DNA of 64,000 bases, taken from positions 1 through 64,000 of the forward strand of contig NZ_FPJZ01000010.1 in NCBI RefSeq assembly GCF_900119485.1. The letters run 5' to 3'. Below the pieces are notes generated by a model. The model was not told the origin of the DNA, did not search any database, and was given only the letters and a program-made list of their open reading frames with translations. The position numbers were made by a program, and so were the translations under genes. The stretch is from Thermoactinomyces sp. DSM 45891 (GTDB taxonomy: Bacteria; Bacillota; Bacilli; Thermoactinomycetales; Thermoactinomycetaceae). Positions within the stretch are counted from its first letter, which is position 1, and each line of letters begins with the position of its first letter. Shown piece after piece: positions 53,251 to 60,898 of this stretch.

Positions 53251-54141
53251 ATGCCATCAGGTCAAATTATCAAAGCAATCAGCGGATTTTACTATGTTCG
53301 AACGGAGCAAGAAGAACTTTATGAATGCAAAGCCCGTGGTGTATTCAAATTTGAGAAGAAAAAATGTAAGCCACTAGTAGGAGATTATGTACAGTTTGAC
53401 GAAACAGATGCGGGTAAAGGATACATAACCGCAATCGAATCACGGCAAACCGAGCTAGTACGCCCTGCCATTGCCAACGTGACGCAGGCAGTAGTTGTTT
53501 GCTCACTTCGTGAGCCTTCGTTCCAACAGATGCCATTAGACCGCTTCTTAGTCCATGCGGAATATGCTGGACTCGAAATCGTGGTTGTACTAACGAAACT
53601 AGATTTAGTAGAAGACCCAGCTGAACTAGAAGCGATTCGTGCTCGTTACGCACCTACAGGCTACCCTATCGTGGCTACCAGCATCGAAACGGCTGATGGG
53701 ATCGAGCAGATCAAGCCATACTTAAAAGATCAGACTTCCGTGTTTGCAGGACAGTCTGGGGTAGGAAAATCATCTTTGCTTAACAAAATCATCCTGGATC
53801 GTGAGCTGGAGACGGGCGCAGTAAGCCATAAAATTGGTAGAGGACGACACACCACCCGTTCCGTGGAAATCATTCCACTTGAAACGGGCGGATTAGTGGC
53901 AGACTCTCCTGGATTTAGCCAGCTTACCTTCGACGGCATGGAACCTGTGGACCTCGGACATTGTTTTCCTGAGTTTCGCGAGAAGGCGAACGGATGCCGT
54001 TTTCGTGGATGTCTACATGTAAATGAACCAAGCTGTATGGTGAGGGACGCGGCGGAGACAGGCGAGATTGACCCAGAACGCTATGAACACTATGTAACAT
54101 TTTTAGAAGAGATCAAAGAACTTCAACTTCGGAGGTACTAA
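53251..54141 (+). CDS. rsgA: Ribosome small subunit-dependent GTPase A
   Basis: This 296-residue circularly permuted GTPase assists 30S ribosome maturation. An N-terminal OB fold (to about residue 70) precedes the permuted G domain with LTKLDLV (G4) first, then the P-loop GQSGVGKS near 167 and DSPGFSQL (G3). A C-terminal zinc site follows (CRFRGCLHVNEPSC). The ATG follows GGAGG. One base separates its stop from the rpe start, so the two are coupled. Confidence 0.96.
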   Translation: MPSGQIIKAISGFYYVRTEQEELYECKARGVFKFEKKKCKPLVGDYVQFDETDAGKGYITAIESRQTELVRPAIANVTQAVVVCSLREPSFQQMPLDRFLVHAEYAGLEIVVVLTKLDLVEDPAELEAIRARYAPTGYPIVATSIETADGIEQIKPYLKDQTSVFAGQSGVGKSSLLNKIILDRELETGAVSHKIGRGRHTTRSVEIIPLETGGLVADSPGFSQLTFDGMEPVDLGHCFPEFREKANGCRFRGCLHVNEPSCMVRDAAETGEIDPERYEHYVTFLEEIKELQLRRY

Positions 54142-54142
54142 C

Positions 54143-54805
54143 ATGAAGATTGCACCATCGATTTTATCAGCAGACTTTGCTAATTTAGAGCGAGATATAC
54201 GACTGATTGACCAAGCGGGAGCAGATTGGATTCACGTAGATGCGATGGATGGTCACTTTGTGCCTAATATTACGCTTGGGCCACTTGTGGTAGATGCGAT
54301 TCGTCCTCATACGAACTTACCGCTTGATTGTCATCTCATGATTGAAAATCCAGACCAGTATATTCCGGCTTTTGCGAAGGCAGGAGCTGATTTCATTACG
54401 GTTCATCAGGAATCATGCCCTCACCTTCATCGTACGATTTACCATATTAAAGAATGCGGAGCAAAAGCGGGAGTGGTACTGAATCCAGCTACGCCTGCAT
54501 CTACTATTGAATCGATTCTACCTGATGTGGATCTTGTATTATTAATGACTGTTAATCCAGGATTTGGCGGGCAGAAATTTATCCATTCCGTTCTACCAAA
54601 AATCCGTCAAATACGGGATATGGCCAATCAATTAGGAATAAACTTGGATATCGAAGTAGATGGCGGTGTGAATAGAGAGACAGCCGGGTTAGTGGCAGAA
54701 GCAGGCGCAAATGTGCTTGTTGCAGGATCGGCCGTGTTCGGTGAAAAAGATCGTGCTCGCGCTATTAGGGAGATTCGCGATGCGGCTTTATCGGGCTCTA
54801 AGTAA
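54143..54805 (+). CDS. rpe: Ribulose-phosphate 3-epimerase
   Basis: This 220-residue TIM-barrel enzyme interconverts ribulose-5-phosphate and xylulose-5-phosphate. Landmarks are APSILSADFANL, HVDAMDGHFVPNITLGP with metal-binding His and catalytic Asp, DCHLMIENP, MTVNPGFGGQKF, EVDGGVN and the phosphate-binding AGSAVFG. Full length. Confidence 0.97.
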   Translation: MKIAPSILSADFANLERDIRLIDQAGADWIHVDAMDGHFVPNITLGPLVVDAIRPHTNLPLDCHLMIENPDQYIPAFAKAGADFITVHQESCPHLHRTIYHIKECGAKAGVVLNPATPASTIESILPDVDLVLLMTVNPGFGGQKFIHSVLPKIRQIRDMANQLGINLDIEVDGGVNRETAGLVAEAGANVLVAGSAVFGEKDRARAIREIRDAALSGSK

Positions 54806-54817
54806 GGAGTGGAGCCA

Positions 54818-55471
54818 ATGAAGCGAGTTGTCGTGATTGCGGGGGGAGAAGTGACCCCTGAAGATTTACACCTCATCCGAGCAGATGACTTTCTTATTAC
54901 AGCGGATGCAGGAGTTGAGCATCTACTTGATCGAGGAATGCGCCCTCATTTAGCTGTGGGGGATTTTGATACCACGAAGCAAGACTATCTATCCCAGCTC
55001 CAAGAATTGCAGATTCCGTATCGTACATTGCCATGTAAAAAGGATGTCACGGATACGCATTTTGCTCTAGAAGAAGCAGTTAAGTTACAGCCCAGTGAGA
55101 TTTTACTGCTAGGAGCACTAGGTGGATCTCGATTTGATCATGCTCTAGCAAATCTATATTTGTTAGAGTGGCTGGCTACTACATCTATTTCTTGTACGCT
55201 TGTTTCGGGAAAGAATCAGGTTCGATGCTTAACTGGTCCAACGACGGTTCGCCTAACGAAAGGGGATACTCAGTATATGTCCCTTTTGCCGTGTAGTGAT
55301 CAAGTTGTTGGGGTCACTTTAAAGGGCTTTCGTTACCCTCTAAACGATGCTACCTTGATTCGTGGAGGCAGCTTAGGTGTAAGTAATGAAATCGCTCAGG
55401 AATCGGGTGAGATTACGATCCGCTTGGGTAAATGTTTTTGTATACAAAGTGCTGATCTCCAACTTTCCTAA
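54818..55471 (+). CDS. thiN: Thiamine pyrophosphokinase
   Basis: This 217-residue enzyme makes thiamine pyrophosphate from thiamine and ATP. The N-terminal domain has TADAGVEHLLDRGMRPHLAVGDFDT, and GALGGSRFDHALAN forms the active-site segment. A C-terminal thiamine-binding beta domain ends SNEIAQESGEITI. I start at ATG 54818, 8 bases after AAGGAG, rather than the GTG three codons earlier. Confidence 0.95.
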   Translation: MKRVVVIAGGEVTPEDLHLIRADDFLITADAGVEHLLDRGMRPHLAVGDFDTTKQDYLSQLQELQIPYRTLPCKKDVTDTHFALEEAVKLQPSEILLLGALGGSRFDHALANLYLLEWLATTSISCTLVSGKNQVRCLTGPTTVRLTKGDTQYMSLLPCSDQVVGVTLKGFRYPLNDATLIRGGSLGVSNEIAQESGEITIRLGKCFCIQSADLQLS

Positions 55472-55592
55472 GGGAATTTTCTTTCTTTGTTCTAGGTACA
55501 TAATAGTGAGGATAGAATATAAATAAGTGATGACACGATGGGGCTCGTCATCGTGCGGATCCAAACGCTAATAGAACAAGGAGGGAATCGGG

Positions 55593-55673
55593 GTGAAGTT
55601 CTATACCATCAAGCTTCCGAAATTCCTCGGTGGGATGGTCAAGGCATTGATCGGGGTATTTAAAAAAAGCTGA
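55593..55673 (+). CDS. spoVM: Stage V sporulation protein M (26 residues)
   Basis: This very small gene starts at GTG 55593, 8 bases after AAGGAGGG, and encodes a 26-residue peptide MKFYTIKLPKFLGGMVKAL with a IGVFKKS end. This is nearly identical to Bacillus SpoVM, an amphipathic helix that recognises the convex forespore membrane and anchors the SpoIVA coat base. It keeps the helix-breaking Pro at position 9. Its position between thiN and rpmB is the conserved one. Confidence 0.96.
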   Translation: MKFYTIKLPKFLGGMVKALIGVFKKS

Positions 55674-55706
55674 TAGAAATAATCTGATAGGGAATTATAA
55701 AGATAC

Positions 55707-55740
55707 AAAAAAGCACCCGTATAATCGAGTGCTTTTTTCA
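55707..55740 (+). terminator. Intrinsic terminator of spoVM
   Basis: AAAAAAGCAC (55707-55716) pairs with GTGCTTTTTT (55729-55738). With A- and T-runs on both sides it can also serve rpmB on the other strand. Confidence 0.85.
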
Positions 55741-55772
55741 ATATGGATTGGGCGCTAAAAAACCCACGATAT

Positions 55773-55961
55773 CTACACGCGGGTTACTTTGCCAGATTTT
55801 AAAGCTCTGGTGCTTACATAAACGCGTTTTGGTTTACCATCTACCAAGATGCGCACTTTTTGAACGTTCGCGCCCCATTTTTTACGACTTTTACGGTTAG
55901 AGTGGCTAACTTTGTTTCCAGTAGAGCCTTGTTTACCAGTAATAAAACAACGACGAGCCAT
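55773..55961 (-). CDS. rpmB: 50S ribosomal protein L28
   Basis: This 62-residue protein of the large ribosomal subunit starts MARRCFITGKQ and ends with the highly conserved VRILVDGKPKRVYVSTRALKSG region. I start at ATG 55961 behind GGAGG, giving the standard length; 20 upstream in-frame codons are not part of L28. It is transcribed against its neighbours, as in Bacillus. Confidence 0.97.
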   Translation of the reverse strand: MARRCFITGKQGSTGNKVSHSNRKSRKKWGANVQKVRILVDGKPKRVYVSTRALKSGKVTRV

Positions 55962-56189
55962 TTTTGCACCTCCTACCTGAACCATCACAATCACGTACGA
56001 TCGGTCGGTATAAATCACCATGCAATTCTAACACACATGCCTTTTCTCTGCAAGGCAGTTTCTATTATTGAATTTGCTAGATGCGAGTATAATAGCAGAT
56101 GAGGCTTTTTCTCTTTCTTTATCAAGAGGGTTGTTGTAAAATTGTCCTAGTAAAAACGCCTGAGAAACCTTCTTCAAGGAGGAGTAGTC

Positions 56190-56555
56190 ATGAGTATTGA
56201 TGTTTCGACCAACCTAGGTCAAATCGAAGTTTCCAATGATGTTATTGCTACTATTGCAGGGATTTCTGCGATGGATTGCTATGGACTCGTAGGAATGGCT
56301 TCCCGTAAACAAATTAAAGATGGAATTGCGGAATTGCTCGGTCGAGAGAATCTCAGTAAAGGTATCGAGGTTCGTCAAGAAGAAAATGAACTGATCGTCG
56401 ATATGCATATTATTGTGGGTTATGGCACGAAAATCTCCGTGGTAGCACATAATGTGCAAGCAAAAGTGAAATATACTTTAGATCAATTAGTAGGAATTAA
56501 AGTAAACTATGTAAATGTCTTTGTTCAAGGTGTTCGATTGGTGAATGAAGAGTAA
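56190..56555 (+). CDS. yloU: Asp23/Gls24-family envelope stress protein
   Basis: This 121-residue protein shows the Asp23 pattern: EVSNDVIATIAGISAMDCYGLVGM, VDMHIIVGYGTKI and VQAKVKYTLDQLVGIKVNYVNVFVQGV. It is the stand-alone type found before the fatty acid kinase gene in Firmicutes. The ATG follows AAGGAGGAG. It probably acts at the membrane in envelope homeostasis; the molecular role is not well defined. Confidence 0.94.
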   Translation: MSIDVSTNLGQIEVSNDVIATIAGISAMDCYGLVGMASRKQIKDGIAELLGRENLSKGIEVRQEENELIVDMHIIVGYGTKISVVAHNVQAKVKYTLDQLVGIKVNYVNVFVQGVRLVNEE

Positions 56556-56567
56556 GGAGGAGCCCAG

Positions 56568-58271
56568 TTGGCACAACGCGAAATTGTTGCAAGTCTGTTT
56601 TTACAAATGATGCGTGCGGGCGCGAACAATCTTAATCGTAACGTTGAGATGGTAAACGCCCTCAACGTTTTCCCTGTTCCAGATGGTGATACTGGAACCA
56701 ATATGAGTTTAACGATTACATCTGGTGTAAAAGAGATGGAGAAGTTTGCACATGAAGAAAACATCGGGAAACTAGCGGAAGCGCTTGCAAAAGGATTACT
56801 GATGGGTGCAAGAGGAAATTCTGGTGTTATTTTGTCTCAGCTGTTCCGTGGGTTTTCAAAAGCACTAGCAGGCAATGAAACGATGAGCCCTCGTCAGTTA
56901 GCAGAAGCGTTTCAACGAGGAGTGGAAACGGCATATAAGGCAGTTCTCAAGCCAGTTGAAGGAACGATCCTCACGGTTGCTAGGGAAGCGGCAGAGGCCG
57001 GTGGGAAACGTTCTCGGAGTACAAACGATCCGATTGAAGTATTAGAAGCGGTTGTAAACGAAGCAAAAGCCACTCTAGACCGTACACCTGATATGCTTCC
57101 GGTATTAAAGCAAGCGGGGGTTGTGGATGCGGGTGGAGAAGGCCTGTTGCTAGTATATAAGGGAATGCTCTCTGTTTTAACAGGCGAAGTGGTTGTAGAT
57201 CAAGCAGCAATCCAAGAGAATCTTCCTAGTTTAGAAAGTTTAGCTGAAATGGCTCATGATAATGCACAAGCGAAAATTGATCCAGCTACGATTGAGAATG
57301 GCTATTGCACCGAGTTTATGGTGGATTTACAAACAACTCGTCGCCCGGTAGATGCATTCTCTGAAGGAGAATTTCGCGAAGAGCTATCTCAGTTCGGGGA
57401 TTCCCTCTTAGTGATCTCAGATGAAGAGCTTGTAAAGGTGCATATTCATGCCGAACACCCAGGTGATGCTCTTAGTTATGCTCAAAAATATGGTGATCTC
57501 ATTAAGATCAAGATTGAAAATATGCGTGAACAATATGCAACAGCAACGGAAGGGCATACATCTACTCATTCTCATGGCAAACAAGTAGAAAATCCAGTCA
57601 TAGAAGTAGAAAAAAAGCCATATGGGATTGTATCAATCGTGGCAGGCTCTGGAGTAGCAGATATTATGCGTAGTCTAGGAGTCGATGTAGTCATCGAGGG
57701 TGGTCAAACGATGAATCCAAGTACGGAAGATATCGTCAAAGCGATTGGCCAAATCCATGCTGAGCATATAATCATTCTGCCAAACAACAAGAACATTATT
57801 TGGACTGCAGAACAAGTTGGCGATGTAGTGGACGTGCCTGTAACGGTTCTTGCTACTAAGACGATTCCCCAGGGCTTAGCTTCACTGTTGGCATTTGATA
57901 AGGATGCTACTTCTGAGACAAACAAAATGAATATGACCTCTGCTTATCAGGCTATCCGGTCCGGTGAGCTTACTTATGCCGTGCGTGATACGCAGATTGA
58001 TGAGCATCAGATTAAACAAGGTGATTATCTAGGGATTACAGAAGGTAAGATTGAGGTAGTGGGGAAAGATTTGATGGATACTGCCTTGACACTGTTAGAT
58101 GAGATGGCAGTTGATGGAGCAGATGTAGTTACTGTTATTTACGGGCAAGATGTTTCTACCGATCAAGCAGATGAGCTAACAAAAAGGCTGGGAGACGCAT
58201 ACCCGGATGTAGAGATTGAGGTTCATGATGGGGGACAGCCACTCTATTACTTCTTATTTTCTGTTGAATAG
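56568..58271 (+). CDS. fakA: Fatty acid kinase catalytic subunit FakA (YloV, DAK2 domain)
   Basis: This 567-residue protein phosphorylates exogenous fatty acids presented by a FakB carrier. The N-terminal DAK2-type kinase domain has NVFPVPDGDTGTNMSLT (nucleotide and Mg binding) and GARGNSGVILSQ. A middle domain contains the conserved GYCTEFMVD, and the C-terminal YloV domain ends VEIEVHDGGQPLYYFLFS. The start is TTG 56568 behind AAGGAGGAG. A FakB-type gene follows 11 bases later, which supports the role. Confidence 0.94.
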   Translation: MAQREIVASLFLQMMRAGANNLNRNVEMVNALNVFPVPDGDTGTNMSLTITSGVKEMEKFAHEENIGKLAEALAKGLLMGARGNSGVILSQLFRGFSKALAGNETMSPRQLAEAFQRGVETAYKAVLKPVEGTILTVAREAAEAGGKRSRSTNDPIEVLEAVVNEAKATLDRTPDMLPVLKQAGVVDAGGEGLLLVYKGMLSVLTGEVVVDQAAIQENLPSLESLAEMAHDNAQAKIDPATIENGYCTEFMVDLQTTRRPVDAFSEGEFREELSQFGDSLLVISDEELVKVHIHAEHPGDALSYAQKYGDLIKIKIENMREQYATATEGHTSTHSHGKQVENPVIEVEKKPYGIVSIVAGSGVADIMRSLGVDVVIEGGQTMNPSTEDIVKAIGQIHAEHIIILPNNKNIIWTAEQVGDVVDVPVTVLATKTIPQGLASLLAFDKDATSETNKMNMTSAYQAIRSGELTYAVRDTQIDEHQIKQGDYLGITEGKIEVVGKDLMDTALTLLDEMAVDGADVVTVIYGQDVSTDQADELTKRLGDAYPDVEIEVHDGGQPLYYFLFSVE

Positions 58272-58282
58272 CGAGGTGCCTT

Positions 58283-59146
58283 ATGGGTCAGGTATATGTA
58301 ATTTGTGATAGCGCAGCTGATTTACCTCAAGAGTTAAGGGAAGAGCTTGGAATCAGTCTTGTTTCGATCCCGTGTCATATTGAAGGAACAACGTATTATG
58401 ATGGTGTTGACATCTTTGCTGACCAGTTTTATGCAAAACTAGCAGAGTGCAAGGAGATTCCATTTACTTCTCAGCCTTCGCCGATGGATTATGTAAATGC
58501 ATACCAGAAGGCGATTGATGAAGGTGCGAAGAAAATTTTTCTCGTTTCTCTTTCATCGGGTTTAAGCGGATCTTATCAAACTGCTGTTCTCGCTTCTACT
58601 ATGCTGGAAAATCCAGATGTGGAGATTGAGATATTTGATTCTCGCTCTGCTTCTTTAGGAAGTGGCTTACAAGTCATTGCAGCTGCTCGTGCGGCAAAGG
58701 CGGGTAAGTCTCTAGAGGAAATCAAGGAGCTTTTGGAATCAAATCGTGAGCATACTTCTATTTTTTTCTTAGTGGATACATTGGAATATCTTCAAAAAGG
58801 TGGACGAATCGGGAAAGCATCGGCGGTTGTCGGCTCACTTTTGAACATTAAACCCATTTTGTCTGTAAACCAAGAAGGTGTTGTCTATGCGGTAGATAAA
58901 GTTCGGGGAAAAAATAAAGCGTTTGAACGATTATTTGGACTTATCAAAGAGCAGATTCAATCAGGAGCTGTATCGGTTGGGGTTATGCATGCACGCAATC
59001 CAGAGGAAGCTGATAAGTGGGTGCGACGAATCGAGCAGGAGTTTGAAGTGAAAGAACTAATTTTGACGGAAATCGGTCCGGTTATTGGAACGCATGCAGG
59101 GCCAGGTACTGTTGCGATCTCAGTAGCACCGTATCTAGAAGTCTAA
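58283..59146 (+). CDS. DegV/FakB-type fatty acid-binding protein
   Basis: This 287-residue EDD-fold protein binds a fatty acid and hands it to FakA. Family motifs are CDSAADLP near the start, TSQPSPMDYVNAY, SLSSGLSGSYQTA and FFLVDTLEYLQKGGRIGKASAVVGSLLNIKPIL; the late IGTHAGPGTVA contacts the carboxylate. It lies directly after fakA, so the pair is probably a complete kinase system. Confidence 0.93.
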   Translation: MGQVYVICDSAADLPQELREELGISLVSIPCHIEGTTYYDGVDIFADQFYAKLAECKEIPFTSQPSPMDYVNAYQKAIDEGAKKIFLVSLSSGLSGSYQTAVLASTMLENPDVEIEIFDSRSASLGSGLQVIAAARAAKAGKSLEEIKELLESNREHTSIFFLVDTLEYLQKGGRIGKASAVVGSLLNIKPILSVNQEGVVYAVDKVRGKNKAFERLFGLIKEQIQSGAVSVGVMHARNPEEADKWVRRIEQEFEVKELILTEIGPVIGTHAGPGTVAISVAPYLEV

Positions 59147-59261
59147 CGAGGTTCTATGATGAAATCCCTTGTACCTTTTTTCATGGTCTGATACATTTGT
59201 TAATAATTAGGATTTGGTAAGAGGATTTTGTAGATCTTAGATGGATAGGGTGCGATTGCAT

Positions 59262-59921
59262 ATGAAATATCGTACAGTTTTCGATATCATTGGGCCTGTT
59301 ATGATCGGCCCTTCTAGCTCACATACAGCAGGCGCAGCAAGGATTGGTAGAGCGGCACGCACCATGTTTGGGAAGATGCCTCAGCGCGTTATCATCATTT
59401 TGTATGGCTCTTTTGCAAAAACGTATCGGGGTCATGGAACCGATATCGCCCTAGTAGGGGGATTGCTTGATTTTGATACGTTTGATACACGTATGGCTGA
59501 GTCCTTAGATATTGCCAGTGCAGAGGGGATGGATGTCGAGTTCATCGAGTCGGATGAACTGACAGATCATCCGAATACGGCTCGTCTGATTCTTCAAGAG
59601 GGTGACCATCGCTTAGAAGTGGTCGGCATCTCAATTGGCGGTGGGAAGATGGAGATTACGGAACTAAACGGCTTCCAACTCAGTTTATCGGGAAATGCTC
59701 CTGTTTTGTTGGTCTACCATCACGATCAACATGGAGCGGTCGCCGCTGTGGCTACGATTCTAGCCAAGCATGAAATTAATATTGGATATATGCAAGTATC
59801 TCGTAAAGAAAAAGGGTCTCAAGCATTAATGTCGATCGAGACAGACCAAGTTGTGGATGAATCACTCCAAGAAGAGATTCGCAAACAACACGGCATGCTT
59901 TCAGTCACCGTTCTTTCATAA
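59262..59921 (+). CDS. sdaAB: L-serine dehydratase beta subunit
   Basis: This 219-residue subunit works with SdaAA to deaminate L-serine to pyruvate. The N-terminus FDIIGPVMIGPSSSHTAGA is the serine-binding hallmark, GHGTDIALVGGLLDF follows, and an ACT domain occupies the C-terminal 75 residues. I start at ATG 59262 (MKYRTVF) with AGGGTG nine bases before, as in Bacillus. The open frame begins seven codons upstream. Confidence 0.95.
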   Translation: MKYRTVFDIIGPVMIGPSSSHTAGAARIGRAARTMFGKMPQRVIIILYGSFAKTYRGHGTDIALVGGLLDFDTFDTRMAESLDIASAEGMDVEFIESDELTDHPNTARLILQEGDHRLEVVGISIGGGKMEITELNGFQLSLSGNAPVLLVYHHDQHGAVAAVATILAKHEINIGYMQVSRKEKGSQALMSIETDQVVDESLQEEIRKQHGMLSVTVLS

Positions 59922-59932
59922 ATCATAACTTG

Positions 59933-59979
59933 TAACCCAAGCAAGAAGGCCTTTGAAAGCGTCTTTTTCTTGGGTTATT
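59933..59979 (+). terminator. Hairpin between sdaAB and sdaAA
   Basis: TAACCCAAG (59933-59941) pairs with CTTGGGTTA (59969-59977), with inner AGAA/TTCT pairing. It could partly terminate or separate expression of the two dehydratase subunits. Confidence 0.6.
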
Positions 59980-60004
59980 CTACTGTTAGAAAGGGGAGTT
60001 AAAC

Positions 60005-60898
60005 ATGTTGTTTCGCTCAGTGGCAGAACTAGTTGAATATGCAGAATCAGAACAACTAAAAATTTCGGATGTGATGATGAGGCAAGAATCAGATGTTATG
60101 AATCGTCCGATAGAAGAAATTTATCGTGAAATGGAAGAAAACCTTCGAGTGATGGAATTAGCCATTGAACGAGGTACAACCGAGGATCTGAAGTCCAAAA
60201 GTGGGCTATCAGGTGGAGATGCACGGAAGATTATGAGCTACCGGGAGAACGCTCCTGTTCTGTTAACGGGATTAACTGTTTTAGAAGCGGTGGCTAGTGC
60301 TACAGCGGTATCGGAAGTAAATGCGGCGATGGGGATCGTCGTTGCGACGCCAACAGCCGGTGCTTGTGGGATTTTGCCTGGTACGATTTCAACTGCATCA
60401 AAAAAATTGAACTCGAGTCGTGATGATATGGTACGAGCGTTATTTGTAGCGGGTGCGATTGGTTTTTGTATTGCAAATAATGCTTGTATCTCCGGTGCGG
60501 CGGGTGGATGTCAAGCTGAAGTAGGCTCTGCAACTGCGATGGCCGCGGGGGCTGTGGTCGAGATGGCTGGAGGGACTCCTTCGCAATCAGCACAGGCAGT
60601 TGCGATTGCGCTAAAAAATATGCTAGGACTTGTCTGTGATCCTGTAGCGGGCTTAGTGGAGGCTCCGTGTGTCAAACGAAATGCAATGGGTGCGGCGATT
60701 GCTATGGTAGCTGCTGACCTTGCTATGGCGGGGGTTGAAAGTGTGATTCCGACGGATGAAGTGATTGATGCGATGTATAAAATCGGTCGAGATATGCCGG
60801 TAGCATTGCGCGAGACAGCGTTGGGCGGCTTAGCCGCTACCCCGACAGGTCGTAGTTTGGAGAGGCAAATTTTTGGAAATGAGACATCTGAATCATGA
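60005..60898 (+). CDS. sdaAA: L-serine dehydratase alpha subunit (iron-sulfur)
   Basis: This 297-residue subunit carries the oxygen-sensitive 4Fe-4S centre. Conserved cysteines lie in TAGACGILPG, NNACISGAAGGCQAEVGSA and LVCDPVAG. The ATG follows AAAGGGGAG. Its stop overlaps the recG start as ATGA. Confidence 0.96.
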   Translation: MLFRSVAELVEYAESEQLKISDVMMRQESDVMNRPIEEIYREMEENLRVMELAIERGTTEDLKSKSGLSGGDARKIMSYRENAPVLLTGLTVLEAVASATAVSEVNAAMGIVVATPTAGACGILPGTISTASKKLNSSRDDMVRALFVAGAIGFCIANNACISGAAGGCQAEVGSATAMAAGAVVEMAGGTPSQSAQAVAIALKNMLGLVCDPVAGLVEAPCVKRNAMGAAIAMVAADLAMAGVESVIPTDEVIDAMYKIGRDMPVALRETALGGLAATPTGRSLERQIFGNETSES

